A DNA stretch of 64,000 bases from positions 930,001-994,000 of the forward strand of contig JACKMT010000001.1 in NCBI GenBank assembly GCA_024235255.1, written 5' to 3'. Origin of the DNA: Chromatiaceae bacterium (GTDB lineage Bacteria > Pseudomonadota > Gammaproteobacteria > Chromatiales > Chromatiaceae). The translations under genes and the position numbers were made by a program. Below the pieces are notes generated by a model, which did not search any database, was not told where the DNA came from, and was given only the letters and a program-made list of their open reading frames with translations. Positions within the stretch are counted from its first letter, which is position 1, and the number at the start of each line of letters is the position of its first letter. Of this stretch, positions 52,997-62,354 are shown piece after piece.

Positions 52997-54439
52997 CTAC
53001 CCCCGATTCCCAAACAGCGACGGCCGCTCTCTGCGCCGACTGGGGGTGGCTTTGCGCTGCGTCGCGACACGCTGCTGTTGCGCCGGTCTGCCATGCACCG
53101 GGATGGTCTCCGGAGGTGCTTTTTGATTGCCGTTTTGAACAGCCGCAGGACGCCTGCCAGGCGCGGCACCTATGCGTCTGCCGGAACCACCGGCCGGGGC
53201 GCTTTCGGTCATGCTGCCGCGTGCTCCCAAGCGTCCGCTTCCAGCACGGCGTGCTCCGCCCATAGCGTTGCGTCTGTGTTGAATCGGTTCAGCAGCGATG
53301 GCCGGATCCGGCTCGAAACCCGCGACACTGCCTTTGGCAATCTCACGTTGTAACACCCGTTCGATATCCCGCAGCAGCGCGTGCTCATCGATACAGACCA
53401 GTGACACCGCCTCTCCCTCCCGGCCCGCGCGCCCGGTTCGACCGATACGATGCACATAATCCTCGGGTACGTTCGGCAACTCAAAATTGACCACATGGGG
53501 AAGCTGATCGATGTCCAGCCCGCGCGCCGCGATATCCGTTGCCACCAACACTCGCACCGCGCCTTGCTTGAAATCAGCCAGCGCTCTGGTGCGCGCCGCC
53601 TGGCTCTTGTTGCCGTGGATGGCGGCGGCGCCGATTCCATCTCGCTCCAGTTGTTGCGCCAGCCGGTTGGCACCATGCTTGGTGCGGGTGAAAACCAGCA
53701 CCTGCTGCCAGCTGCCTGAAATAACCAGATGGGAGAGCAGTTCGCGCTTGCGCTCCCGATCGACCAAATACACCTGCTGTGCCACCCGCTCTGCCGCGGT
53801 ATTCCTGGCGGCCACTTCGATTTGCTCGGGGTTGTTTAACAGTTTAGCTGCCAACAGCCTGATCTCACTGTTATATGTTGCCGAGAACAACAGATTCTGG
53901 CGGCCTGCGGGCAGCAGTGCAAGAATCCTGCGGATGTCGTGAATGAATCCCATATCGAGCATCCGGTCCGCTTCATCCAGCACCAGAATCTCAACCTTTA
54001 ACAGCTCCAGCGTTGCCTGCCCGACATGGTCGAGCAGACGGCCTGGCGTTGCCACCAGTATGTCCACCCCCTGACGCAAACGCTCGATCTGCGGGTTGAT
54101 CTTGACACCGCCGAAGATTGCCGCGGAGCGGAGGGGAAGATGCTTGCCGTAGACGCGGACGCTCTCCTCCACCTGGGCTGCCAGCTCCCGGGTAGGCGTC
54201 AGCACCAGCGCCCGCACCGGGCGGTGTCCCTTGCCTTGTGCGCGCTCGTTGAGCCGCTGCAACAGCGGCAGTGTGAAACCGGCCGTTTTTCCGGTTCCGG
54301 TCTGGGCGCCGGCAAGGATGTCCCGACCCTGAAGAATGGCCGGAATGGCTTTCTGCTGAACCGGAGTGGGGGTTGTATACCCCTGGTCAGCAACAGCGCG
54401 AAGAAGTTCGGCCGACAGGCCGATATTAGCAAACGACAT
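52997..54439 (-). CDS. rhlE: DEAD-box RNA helicase, RhlE type
   Basis: A 480-residue helicase starting MSFANIGLSAELLRAV, with Q-motif region YTTPTPVQQKAIP. Motif I is AQTGTGKTA, motif II VLDEADRMLDMGF, motif III FSATY and motif VI YVHRIGRTGRAG. A basic, Arg/Gly-rich C-terminal tail follows (from about residue 400). It unwinds RNA duplexes in ribosome assembly or mRNA turnover. ATG at 54439 matches the RhlE N-terminus. It ends one base after the convergent hybrid kinase gene. Confidence 0.95.
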   Translation of the reverse strand: MSFANIGLSAELLRAVADQGYTTPTPVQQKAIPAILQGRDILAGAQTGTGKTAGFTLPLLQRLNERAQGKGHRPVRALVLTPTRELAAQVEESVRVYGKHLPLRSAAIFGGVKINPQIERLRQGVDILVATPGRLLDHVGQATLELLKVEILVLDEADRMLDMGFIHDIRRILALLPAGRQNLLFSATYNSEIRLLAAKLLNNPEQIEVAARNTAAERVAQQVYLVDRERKRELLSHLVISGSWQQVLVFTRTKHGANRLAQQLERDGIGAAAIHGNKSQAARTRALADFKQGAVRVLVATDIAARGLDIDQLPHVVNFELPNVPEDYVHRIGRTGRAGREGEAVSLVCIDEHALLRDIERVLQREIAKGSVAGFEPDPAIAAEPIQHRRNAMGGARRAGSGRLGARGSMTESAPAGGSGRRIGAAPGRRPAAVQNGNQKAPPETIPVHGRPAQQQRVATQRKATPSRRRERPSLFGNRG

Positions 54440-54675
54440 AGATTGGATTACTCCGGGATCCACCTATCCCAGCCCTCAGGGCACAGGAACGGTCCGAGGC
54501 GGATGCCCAAGATTGAATGAGTACGAGGCAGGCCGGAAATGGGTTACCGCGAGATACCGGCGCAGACCGAAGCACGCCGGAGCTGCTGCACTATACCAGA
54601 TTTTTTTGTGAATATCCCACCAATGCAGCAAGGCGGTTTCACTCGGCCGGACAAAAATTGCGCTCAGCACCCGAT

Positions 54676-55002
54676 TCACTCTTCCGTAAACAGATCGTCC
54701 AACGGAGATCTCTGACTCGGCCGGTAGACGCCCGCTTTGATCAGCGGCCAGGCTTTGCTGTAGGTCATCACCGACTCGTGTTTTGCCCGCCAGTGGGCGT
54801 CGATTCCATCCCAGCCGTTGCCGCGAAACCGATAGCCGCACTCCGGGCATATGCACTGCGCATCCCGTCCCAACAGCTTCGTTGCCGAACGTTCGATCTG
54901 CAGCGCTGCACGACCCGCCTCGGTTGCCGTGCCCGAACTTTTGAGGATCTTACGCGCGCAAGAGAGAATGCGTTCCAGTTCGTGCTTCAATTCATTGATC
55001 AT
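54676..55002 (-). CDS. Small protein with C2H2-like zinc-binding motif
   Basis: A 108-residue protein starting MINELKHELERIL. The middle carries CICPECGYRFRGNGWDGIDA followed by HWRAKHESV, with two Cys two residues apart and two His spaced as in a zinc finger. I do not recognise a named family, and the target (DNA, RNA or protein) is unknown. The C-terminus is acidic (PLDDLFTEE). It is a lone minus-strand gene between rhlE and a VanZ-like gene. Confidence 0.6.
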   Translation of the reverse strand: MINELKHELERILSCARKILKSSGTATEAGRAALQIERSATKLLGRDAQCICPECGYRFRGNGWDGIDAHWRAKHESVMTYSKAWPLIKAGVYRPSQRSPLDDLFTEE

Positions 55003-55107
55003 CGATCTATCCTGGCTGACAGCTGCCGATAACATAACCTAACAAGCGCAGGCAGTTCAAAAGCACCCCGTATTTGCCGTTCGCCTGCCTGCTGTTAATA
55101 TTCCCGG

Positions 55108-55473
55108 ATGACCGGCACCAGACACCGACTGAATGAATACAGCGACTGGCTTGCACTCCTCTGGAGCGCCGTCATAGGCTATCTGTCGCTCTCACCACTG
55201 CCGCAGCTGCCGGAGATTGCTGTCAGCGATAAGCTGGAACACTTTGCTGCTTACGCCGTGCTTGGTTTTCTCGGAGGAGTTTCACGCCGGTCAATACGCG
55301 GCATGCTCTGGATATCGTTGGCCATTGTTGCCTATGGCGGTGCCATCGAACTAATCCAACCCTATGTCAACCGCTACATGGAGCTGGGAGATTTTATCGC
55401 CAACGCCTGTGGCACGCTGTTCGGCGCAACGATCAGCTTCGTCGCAAGCCGACGCAACGTAAGGAATCGATGA
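55108..55473 (+). CDS. VanZ-like small membrane protein
   Basis: A 121-residue protein with four short hydrophobic segments and the VanZ pattern: SLSPLPQLPEIAVSDKLEHFAAYAVLGFL near residue 27, and GGAIELIQPYVNRYMELGDFIANACGTLFG near residue 88. VanZ homologues occur widely outside glycopeptide resistance and their role is unknown. The stop overlaps the next gene by 4 bp. Confidence 0.82.
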   Translation: MTGTRHRLNEYSDWLALLWSAVIGYLSLSPLPQLPEIAVSDKLEHFAAYAVLGFLGGVSRRSIRGMLWISLAIVAYGGAIELIQPYVNRYMELGDFIANACGTLFGATISFVASRRNVRNR

Positions 55474-56069
55474 CCCCGCCCCGCCAGATCAGATTCGTGG
55501 TTGCCATGCCTTCCGAGGCAAAACCGATCAACCGCCACTTCGGCCTGCTACGGGACAATAAGGCGACACCCTACTCGGTCTACCGCCACCAGGGGGTGGC
55601 GCTCATTATCACCGGAATAGGAAGTGAAGCTTCGGAGCAGGCTACGCAATGGCTGCATCAAATGCTGCCCGGACCGGCCATCTGGATAAATGCAGGCATT
55701 GCCGGACATGCCCACCTGCCGGTCGGCGAGGCGCTGCTTGCTTCGGAAATAGTGCATCAAACCAGTGGCAGACGATGGCAGACTGTACTGCCTGCATCGC
55801 CACCCTGCGGGAGCGCACCGCTGATCACCTGCGCCGCGCCGGAAACCGAGTACGCCGCTAATGCGCTCTACGATATGGAAGCCGCGGGCTTTTACAGCGC
55901 TGCCTGTGCGGTTGCGCTGCCGGAACAGATCCACTGTTTTAAGATTGTGTCCGACAATCCGCAAAGCCCGGTGCACGGCATCAATCGAGAGATAATCACC
56001 CGGTTGATGAATGACCAACTCCATCGCCTGGAACATTTATCCAACAGCGCATGGCAGGGCTGGAAATAG
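55470..56069 (+). CDS. Nucleoside phosphorylase-like protein
   Basis: A 199-residue protein of the PNP/MTA-SAH nucleosidase fold. AMPSEAKPINRHF at the N-terminus, INAGIAGHAHLPVGEALLA near residue 73 and ALYDMEAAGFYSAAC near residue 130 (the conserved D-M-E-A motif) are visible. It would cleave a nucleoside or related N-glycoside. It is shorter than typical MtnN, so its substrate is uncertain; hopanoid-associated phosphorylases are also of this kind. It is coupled to the VanZ-like gene and precedes an SDR gene by 24 bp. Confidence 0.78.
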   Translation: MTPPRQIRFVVAMPSEAKPINRHFGLLRDNKATPYSVYRHQGVALIITGIGSEASEQATQWLHQMLPGPAIWINAGIAGHAHLPVGEALLASEIVHQTSGRRWQTVLPASPPCGSAPLITCAAPETEYAANALYDMEAAGFYSAACAVALPEQIHCFKIVSDNPQSPVHGINREIITRLMNDQLHRLEHLSNSAWQGWK

Positions 56070-56093
56070 CGTTACCGGCGGAGGCCAGTGTCC

Positions 56094-56861
56094 ATGAGTG
56101 CAGACCAATTCTATAAAACCTATCTGGTATCCGGCGCCAGCCGGGGTATCGGACGCGCTATCAGCGAACGCCTGCTGGCGGCGGATTGCCGGGTGGTGGG
56201 GATTGGGCGCCATTTCGATGCGACGCTTGGCGAACATCCCGGCTTCGATCCGGTGGCGCTCGATCTCTCGCAGCTGGATGAGTTACCCGATCAGTTCAAA
56301 CTGCTGCGCAAAAGGTTTCCGGTCATCGACGGCGTTATCTGTGTTGCGGGTTATGGCCGTTTCGGTTCGCTTGAGCAGTTTTCGCACCAGCAGATTCGCG
56401 CCTTGATCGACCTCAATCTCACCAGCCAGATACTGCTTGCTGCTGCGTTTCTGCCAGCCCTAAAAAGGCAGGGGCACGGCAACCTGCTCTTTATCGGATC
56501 CGAAGCGGCGCTCTCCGGCGGCAGAAACGGGGCGGTTTATTGCGCCAGCAAGTTTGCACTGCGCGGCTTTGCCCAGTCATTGCGCGAAGAGTGCAGCGCG
56601 AGCGGCGTGCGGGTCGGCATCGTCAACCCGGGTATGGTGGCCACAGATTTCTTTCGGGATCTAGAGTTCCGGCCCGGCAGCTCCTCGGAGCAGCATCTTA
56701 CACCGCAAGATGTGGCAGATGCGGTCTGGCTGATGCTGAACGCTCGCCAAGGCGCCGTGGTGGATGAGATCAATCTCTCTCCGCAGAAGCGGGTGATCGA
56801 GTTTGGCAGGCCGGACTCAGGACCAGCGGACGAGGAACGAGGGCCGAGGAAAAGAAACTGA
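56094..56861 (+). CDS. Short-chain dehydrogenase/reductase
   Basis: A 255-residue Rossmann-fold enzyme. The cofactor motif VSGASRGIGRA lies near residue 13 and the catalytic Y-x3-K appears as VYCASKFALRGFAQSLREE near residue 150, with Ser in FIGSEAAL. The substrate is unknown. GGAGG lies 9 bases before the ATG; a GTG six bases upstream is an alternative. It ends an operon-like run with the VanZ-like and phosphorylase-like genes. Confidence 0.9.
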   Translation: MSADQFYKTYLVSGASRGIGRAISERLLAADCRVVGIGRHFDATLGEHPGFDPVALDLSQLDELPDQFKLLRKRFPVIDGVICVAGYGRFGSLEQFSHQQIRALIDLNLTSQILLAAAFLPALKRQGHGNLLFIGSEAALSGGRNGAVYCASKFALRGFAQSLREECSASGVRVGIVNPGMVATDFFRDLEFRPGSSSEQHLTPQDVADAVWLMLNARQGAVVDEINLSPQKRVIEFGRPDSGPADEERGPRKRN

Positions 56862-56906
56862 GCTTCTTTAGACCTATACTTAGCCCTTGAACCACTGCCC
56901 TCTGCC

Positions 56907-57437
56907 CTATTTTTGCTGCAAGATCGAGCCGATAAACTCCGCTATTGCCTCCGGATCATTAATATCCAGCAGCGGAAGCCTGGTATCGTAAGCGGTGGGA
57001 TCGTCGCTGGCGATGGCAATAACACTCTGATCTTCTGAAAAAATAGGCGGCCTGCCCAGCTCGGGACGGTGCAGTTCAATCTTGGGAAAAGCCTCGTGCT
57101 TGAATCCTTCGACAATAATCAGATCCAGCACCGACTGATCCATCCGGTTCACCATGTCCTGCAATACCGGATCGCCATCGTCGCCGGTCTCCACCATCAA
57201 GGCCCACCGTCTGCCTGAAGCAACCAGCATTTCAGCTGCGCCGGCCTTGCGCAGTTCGTAACTGTCTTTACCCGGTCTGTCCAGTTCGAACCGGTGATGG
57301 GTATGCTTGATCACACCCACGCGCACGCCCCGTGACTTCAATATCGGCAATAGTTTTATCAACAGCGTGGTCTTTCCGGTTCCGCTGTACGCACAGAACC
57401 CAATGACCGGCACCGTTGACTTCAGTCCCGATTGCAT
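56907..57437 (-). CDS. mobB: Molybdopterin-guanine dinucleotide biosynthesis protein B
   Basis: A 176-residue P-loop protein with GFCAYSGTGKTTLLIKL near residue 13 and GVRVGVIKHTHHRFELDRPGKDSYELRKAGA near residue 34, the signature of MobB. It binds GTP and assists MobA in making the guanine dinucleotide form of the molybdenum cofactor. No mobA lies adjacent. It is convergent with the SDR gene. Confidence 0.94.
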   Translation of the reverse strand: MQSGLKSTVPVIGFCAYSGTGKTTLLIKLLPILKSRGVRVGVIKHTHHRFELDRPGKDSYELRKAGAAEMLVASGRRWALMVETGDDGDPVLQDMVNRMDQSVLDLIIVEGFKHEAFPKIELHRPELGRPPIFSEDQSVIAIASDDPTAYDTRLPLLDINDPEAIAEFIGSILQQK

Positions 57438-57576
57438 TTGTTTAATACCTCATTGCACAACAGCTGCGCATTCGAAGACCCCGGATTCGGCATTGTAGCG
57501 GCATATCGATCCATCCAATGGAGAGTAAGAAAGTGCCCAGCGTTAATCTACGCAGCGCCTTTCGGACGCAACCGCA

Positions 57577-58710
57577 TCAAAGCCCGTGCAGGGTCTCCTT
57601 GATCAGCATGTCCACCACCGCATGCAGCGCCTCTTCGTTGCTTGCACCTGCCGCTTTGGCTTGCCTGAAAGTGCCGACCTGCCAGTGGGCGCTGGTTCCC
57701 CGCGCCAGAATTTCCCGCGCGTGGTGCAGCTCATCGACGCACTCGAAATACTCTGCATCCTCGGCCACCAGCTCAAATATCTCTTCCAGCAGATCCGGAA
57801 ACGGAACCAGGGTGCCGCGGCCAAAGTCAACCAAACCCTTATCAGTTCCGTAGCGCTGCGCCAGCCAGCGATTCTCGTCGAGCAGAAAGCGGGAGTAGGT
57901 TCGCCAGCGCTGATTCTTGACCTTGATGCGATAGAGCATTCTCAGCCAGCAGAGATAGATGGCGGCAATACAGATCGCATCGTCCAGCCTGGTGCAGAGG
58001 TCGGAGATGCGCATCTCCAACGTGGGAAAGCGATGGCTCGGCCGGATATCCCACCATATCTTGGTGCTGTCTTCGATCAGACCGGCGTTGATCATCACAT
58101 CCACATAACGCAGATACTCCCCATAACTGGCAAACTGCTCCGCCAGTCCGGTTCTCGGCATCTCGTTCCAGACCGCAATCCGGTAAGACTTCAGACCGGT
58201 ATCCTCGCCGCGCCAGAACGGCGAGGAGGTGCTCAATGCCAACAGATGGGGCAGCAGATAGTTGGCCTGGCTCATCAGATCAATGCGCAGATCGTCGTCA
58301 TCGATGCCGACGTGTACGTGCATGCCGCTGATCATCAAGCGGCGCACCACCCCCTGCAGATCGTGCTCCAGCACTTTGTAGCGGTCCTTGCGGGTGCGCT
58401 GCAGAGAGTCCCAGTCGGCAAACGGATGGGTAGACGCGGCGATCAGTGCCATGCCGTGCTTCTGCGCCTGGCCGGCGACGATTTTACGCAGCCGGGCGAG
58501 ATCTGCCCTGGCTTCGCTGATGGTGCCGGCAACTCTGGTACCAACTTCGATCTGCGATTGAAAAAACTCAGGGGTTACCTGTCCCTGCAACAGCCGTTCA
58601 CAGTCGGGCAACATACTCTCCGGGACCTCGCCGATCAGGTTGCGGCTGTTGCGGTCAACCAGCAGATACTCCTCCTCGATGCCAATGGTAAAGCTGGGTT
58701 CTTTATTCAT
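57577..58710 (-). CDS. ybdK: Carboxylate-amine ligase (glutamate-cysteine ligase type 2, YbdK family)
   Basis: A 377-residue enzyme beginning FTIGIEEEYLLVD, the metal-binding start of GCS2 proteins. It continues with SGMHVHVGIDDDDLRIDLMSQAN near residue 125 and THPFADW near residue 92. YbdK has weak glutamate-cysteine ligase activity in Escherichia coli; the physiological substrate is uncertain. It sits alone on the minus strand between mobB and a DUF4197 gene. Confidence 0.92.
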   Translation of the reverse strand: MNKEPSFTIGIEEEYLLVDRNSRNLIGEVPESMLPDCERLLQGQVTPEFFQSQIEVGTRVAGTISEARADLARLRKIVAGQAQKHGMALIAASTHPFADWDSLQRTRKDRYKVLEHDLQGVVRRLMISGMHVHVGIDDDDLRIDLMSQANYLLPHLLALSTSSPFWRGEDTGLKSYRIAVWNEMPRTGLAEQFASYGEYLRYVDVMINAGLIEDSTKIWWDIRPSHRFPTLEMRISDLCTRLDDAICIAAIYLCWLRMLYRIKVKNQRWRTYSRFLLDENRWLAQRYGTDKGLVDFGRGTLVPFPDLLEEIFELVAEDAEYFECVDELHHAREILARGTSAHWQVGTFRQAKAAGASNEEALHAVVDMLIKETLHGL

Positions 58711-58779
58711 CCGGTCCGAGACTCCAATCTACCCCCCTTGACTCGACTGCATGCATGCAAAAGGTATCGATCGTTTCAG

Positions 58780-59541
58780 TTAGCGGGCGCCGAACACCTT
58801 TTTCAGCAAATCCGTGCTGCGCGCCAACGGATTATTCCGGATCTGCTTCTCCTCCGCTGCCAGTTTCAGGAACAGCCCATCGAGTGTCTTCTCCGTGACA
58901 TATTCATCCAGGTCGAGTGAACTGCTCCCAGCCATACCGCCAAGTATGCCCGCCTTACCAACCATGTTTTTATACGCTGAGGTGACGCCCGCCTTTTCAG
59001 TCGCCTGTTTTACAATCGGCAATATCGCCTTAGCCAGCTTTTTTCCGCTATTTTTACGGAAATACTGGGTGGCGGAATCATCCGCACCCTGAAGGATCCC
59101 CTGGGCGTCCTTCAGCGTCATTTTCCTGATCGTCTCACCAAATATCGAAGCGGTCTCAGGCACTGCACGCTCAGCAGCATGATTCATCGTCGCAATGAAC
59201 TCATCTGCCAGCTCTCCCTGTCCCACCGCCCTTAATCCACCCTCGAGCTTTTGCAGCACTCCCGGCAACGGAATCTTCACCAGGCTGTCATTGAGAAAGC
59301 CGCCGTTTCGTCCGAGTAGGTTTATCGAGCGCTCCACGCCGACACTCAACGCCTCCTTGAGTCCGCCAGACATCTCCTGCTGCGAGAGGGAAGTACCGGC
59401 AGACCCACCGCGTGTGTTTGCACCCTTATTGAGAACCTCGCCGATCGGCTTTGCGTAATCCTGCCATCCCGCATGTAAACCCTGGGAGAGAAAAAGGACA
59501 AACGCTATCCCAGTCACAAAAGTCCCACCCCGGTTAAGCAT
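58780..59541 (-). CDS. DUF4197 exported protein
   Basis: A 253-residue protein with a signal peptide (hydrophobic residues about 8-20, cleavage near GLHAGWQ) and the DUF4197 pattern: SGGLKEALSVGVERSINLLG, NDSLVKIPLPGVLQKLEGGLRAVGQGELADEF and the C-terminal YVTEKTLDGLFLKLAAEEKQIRNNP. It is likely periplasmic and of unknown role. Upstream is about 300 bp without a gene. Confidence 0.88.
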   Translation of the reverse strand: MLNRGGTFVTGIAFVLFLSQGLHAGWQDYAKPIGEVLNKGANTRGGSAGTSLSQQEMSGGLKEALSVGVERSINLLGRNGGFLNDSLVKIPLPGVLQKLEGGLRAVGQGELADEFIATMNHAAERAVPETASIFGETIRKMTLKDAQGILQGADDSATQYFRKNSGKKLAKAILPIVKQATEKAGVTSAYKNMVGKAGILGGMAGSSSLDLDEYVTEKTLDGLFLKLAAEEKQIRNNPLARSTDLLKKVFGAR

Positions 59542-59836
59542 CGGTATCCCCCTCAGGTTGTCTTCAAAATTGGAAAATTATATATCGATTATAGTCTAGG
59601 GAGTGGTTAAAACATCTGTAAACAAACGTCAACTGATTACTGCCTGACTTTGGCTAAACCGCAATGCTTGCGCTTCAACTTGATATGCGGCGCGTTGTTG
59701 CTGCCGCAGGCTGTGATGCTTGACTTGTGATTAATGTTGCCAGTTGCTAACTTGATACCCAACTGCAAATTCAGTTGCAGGTCTTGGCATCGCCATGGCT
59801 GACAACACTCCATCCCCATCTACAGGAGACGGTGGC

Positions 59837-60832
59837 ATGAACGAAACCCTATTTCGGGCCTTGGTTGTGGAAGAGGCAGAGCCCAAGCGGTTTGTCAGCA
59901 GTATAAAAAACCGCTCACTGGACGAACTGCCGGCCGGCGAGGTGCTGGTGCGGGTGCACTACTCGGCACTCAACTACAAAGACGCGCTCTCTTCGGTCGG
60001 AAACAGGGGTGTGACCCGCAGCTATCCGCATACACCCGGCGTCGATGCCTCCGGCGTCGTCGCAGCGAGCGATGATCCAAGATTCGCAGCGGGGGACAAA
60101 GTATTGGTTACCAGTTACGACCTGGGCATGAATACTGACGGCGGTCTTGGTGAGTACATTCGGGTGCCCGCCGGTTGGGTGGTGCAGCTGCCCCCGGGAT
60201 TGAGCCTCAAGGAGGCGATGATGTTCGGCACCGCCGGACTGACCGCCGGCCTGATGATAGCAGTACTGGTGCGCAACGGCGTCAAACCGGAGCGCGGCCC
60301 GGTGCTGGTGACCGGCGCTACCGGTGGCGTAGGCAGTCTTGCCGTGGCTATTCTTGCCAAACTGGGTTATGAGGTTGCCGCGGTAACCGGCAAGGCGGAT
60401 GCAGCCGATTTTCTCAAGTCGCTCGGAGCCGCTCAGGTGGTCAGCCGCGAGAGTGTGATCGAGACAAAACGCCCGCTGCTGAAAGAGCAGTGGGCCGGCG
60501 TGGTGGACGTCGTCGGCGGGGATATGCTGGCCAGTGCGCTAAAAGCGACCCGCTACGGCGCCACTGTCACCTGCGCAGGCCTGGTGGGTTCCCCGGAGCT
60601 CAATACCAGCGTGTTTCCATTTATTCTGCGCGGCATCTCTCTGGTCGGCATCGACTCCGCGGAGTGTCCGATGGCGCCGCGTGTCGAGGTATGGAACAAG
60701 CTGGCGAGCGAATGGAAGCCGGACTGCCTGGAAACATTGACCACCGAGATCACGCTGGATGAGGTCGAGGCTCATTTGCGAGCGTTGCTGCAGGGTAAGG
60801 CACACGGCCATTATGTAGTGAAGATGGCATAG
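59837..60832 (+). CDS. acuI: Acrylyl-CoA reductase-like NADPH oxidoreductase (AcuI/YhdH family)
   Basis: A 331-residue medium-chain reductase without structural zinc ligands. HYSALNYKDALSSVGN near residue 48, YPHTPGVDASGVV near residue 68 and the NADPH motif VTGATGGVGSLAVAIL near residue 158 mark the YhdH/AcuI group. It would reduce acryloyl-CoA to propanoyl-CoA. ATG at 59837 has AGGAGA upstream and gives the standard N-terminus; an in-frame ATG at 59795 adds 14 residues. It converges with the carbonic-anhydrase-like gene, 18 bp apart. Confidence 0.9.
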   Translation: MNETLFRALVVEEAEPKRFVSSIKNRSLDELPAGEVLVRVHYSALNYKDALSSVGNRGVTRSYPHTPGVDASGVVAASDDPRFAAGDKVLVTSYDLGMNTDGGLGEYIRVPAGWVVQLPPGLSLKEAMMFGTAGLTAGLMIAVLVRNGVKPERGPVLVTGATGGVGSLAVAILAKLGYEVAAVTGKADAADFLKSLGAAQVVSRESVIETKRPLLKEQWAGVVDVVGGDMLASALKATRYGATVTCAGLVGSPELNTSVFPFILRGISLVGIDSAECPMAPRVEVWNKLASEWKPDCLETLTTEITLDEVEAHLRALLQGKAHGHYVVKMA

Positions 60833-60850
60833 TCCTGGACTGGACAGCGT

Positions 60851-61639
60851 TCACCGGCTGGTGAGTATGGAGCGGCCGTTGGTTGCCTGCACCGGGCGGT
60901 TGTTATGCCCCATTATCTGGCGTATCCGGTCGATCAGATGTACGGATACCTCCACGGGTTTCTGCATGACAAACCAGGTAATACGCTCTGTGCAGGGAGG
61001 TTCGGTAAGCGACCCGGTATAGCGAAAATAGCTGCGATCGGCAGGCAGAAAAAATACCGGGTTGACACCGATGTACCGGTAATAGCGACCCGTTCCGCGG
61101 CCGGTCGGAAGGTAGTCCCAAATTCGCTGCAGCATGGCATTGCGACGAACACCGGCGCTAACGGGAATGGCCAGAATCGCTGTGACACCGGCGCTGCTCC
61201 GGTGCAGCAACTGCACCTCCATATCCATCTGCCGGCCTTCGATTGTGTGCTCGCCCGGCGTGCGAAAGACCAGCTCTTTCAGTTCGAATTGCCTGTTTTC
61301 AACCTGGAGATAGCTTCCGGGAGCATAGGCCATCCGGATGCTTAGCCCATCGTTGCCGATATTCAGTGAATCGGTGCGATAGTGAAATCTGAGTGGCGCC
61401 AATCTGCTGGCGTGTTCGGGCATCAGGTCGACAGGAGACTGCGAACTGCCGCTCTGACAAAGTGCATACGCCGGAGACAGGTTGCCCCAATTTTGCGGCC
61501 CCCGCTCACCCTGGTAACTCCAGTCCGCCGTTGTGACTTTTGCGCCGGGCACTCCCGGCAGGCCGATGGGCTTAGCATAAGTATTCAGCGGCAGCGCCAG
61601 CCAGAAGATCCACCAGGCAATAAGTCTGTTGCGTTGCAT
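60851..61639 (-). CDS. Alpha-carbonic-anhydrase-like protein lacking zinc ligands
   Basis: A 262-residue exported protein with a signal peptide (residues about 6-22) and a clear alpha-carbonic anhydrase fold: DWSYQGERGPQNWGNLSPAYALCQSGSSQSPVDL, then LKELVFRTPGEHTIEGRQMDMEVQLLHRS, and SLTEPPCTERITWFVM. The expected zinc histidines are absent. QFHFH is replaced by ELVFR and the third His (E-x-H-L-V-H) by Gln in EVQLLH. It is therefore unlikely to hydrate carbon dioxide and resembles the non-catalytic carbonic-anhydrase-related proteins. It stands alone on the minus strand. Confidence 0.85.
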   Translation of the reverse strand: MQRNRLIAWWIFWLALPLNTYAKPIGLPGVPGAKVTTADWSYQGERGPQNWGNLSPAYALCQSGSSQSPVDLMPEHASRLAPLRFHYRTDSLNIGNDGLSIRMAYAPGSYLQVENRQFELKELVFRTPGEHTIEGRQMDMEVQLLHRSSAGVTAILAIPVSAGVRRNAMLQRIWDYLPTGRGTGRYYRYIGVNPVFFLPADRSYFRYTGSLTEPPCTERITWFVMQKPVEVSVHLIDRIRQIMGHNNRPVQATNGRSILTSR

Positions 61640-61954
61640 AGCATTCTCACCGTTTGGAATTCAACGGGACCGACAGGAAAGATGAATTTACGGCTGCTAC
61701 GGAAAAACCAAGCTTATTGAGAAACCGGAGCGACAACAATCCCAAATATAGTGCCGTCGATCGGGTTATGACAAGAAATTGACTGTCGAGGTGGCAAAAA
61801 ACCGTATGCCGGGGTGGTGTGGTAGCGAAAAAAAACGGCGCTGAAACTTCCAACCATGGTGCTTCCGAGCGGAACTTGACCTTACGAAGATTGCCGCCCG
61901 CACGCGCTTGAAACCAGCTGCGGAGCAATCTCTCCCGACCGGGAAGCTGCCGCT
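61640..61954. other. 315-bp intergenic region without a convincing gene
   Basis: A 93-codon open frame on the minus strand (61647-61928) has no ribosome site and no recognisable pattern, and its base composition is lower in GC than the neighbours. I see no repeat or terminator with a T run. It separates the carbonic-anhydrase-like gene from the chemotaxis gene group. Confidence 0.4.
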
Positions 61955-62341
61955 TTAACCCGCTTTGCGGACGCCGTGCAGCATCACCATCAGCTCCGCT
62001 TCACTACGGCTCAATCCCAGCTTGTCGACCAGGCTTGCGGCCGTTGCGCCTTGGTGAATCATCTGTATCGCTTCACCGTAGGGTCGTTCATCCTGTTTCT
62101 GATTCTCCAGCGTCTCCTGGCGCTGGTCCAGCCGGCGACCCTGGTGCTCCAGCATGGTGATACGCCGGTCCACCCCGACCGCACCGGAACAGAGCGCATT
62201 CAGATCACAGCAAACCGATTCAAGCCGCGCCTTCAGCGCCCTCGATTCGAGCTGTACGGTGTGTACTCTCAACGCCAGCCAAGCCATACCCGCCAACAGC
62301 AACAGAGCGGTTATTGACACCACAACCCATAGTAATGACAT
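61955..62341 (-). CDS. DUF2802 membrane-anchored protein of the chemotaxis/motility cluster
   Basis: A 128-residue protein with one N-terminal helix (residues 5-25), a coiled-coil-prone middle (LEHQGRRLDQRQETLENQKQ) and an HTH-like C-terminus (GATAASLVDKLGLSRSEAELMVMLHG). DUF2802 genes follow the cheW genes at the end of the flagellar/chemotaxis region in Pseudomonas and relatives. Function is unknown. It is 13 bp downstream of the small 55-aa gene. Confidence 0.85.
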   Translation of the reverse strand: MSLLWVVVSITALLLLAGMAWLALRVHTVQLESRALKARLESVCCDLNALCSGAVGVDRRITMLEHQGRRLDQRQETLENQKQDERPYGEAIQMIHQGATAASLVDKLGLSRSEAELMVMLHGVRKAG

Positions 62342-62354
62342 AGTCGTTTACTCT

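Noticed and set aside
61647..61928. 93-codon minus-strand frame upstream of the carbonic-anhydrase-like gene
   Set aside because: No ribosome site, no family pattern and atypical codon use.
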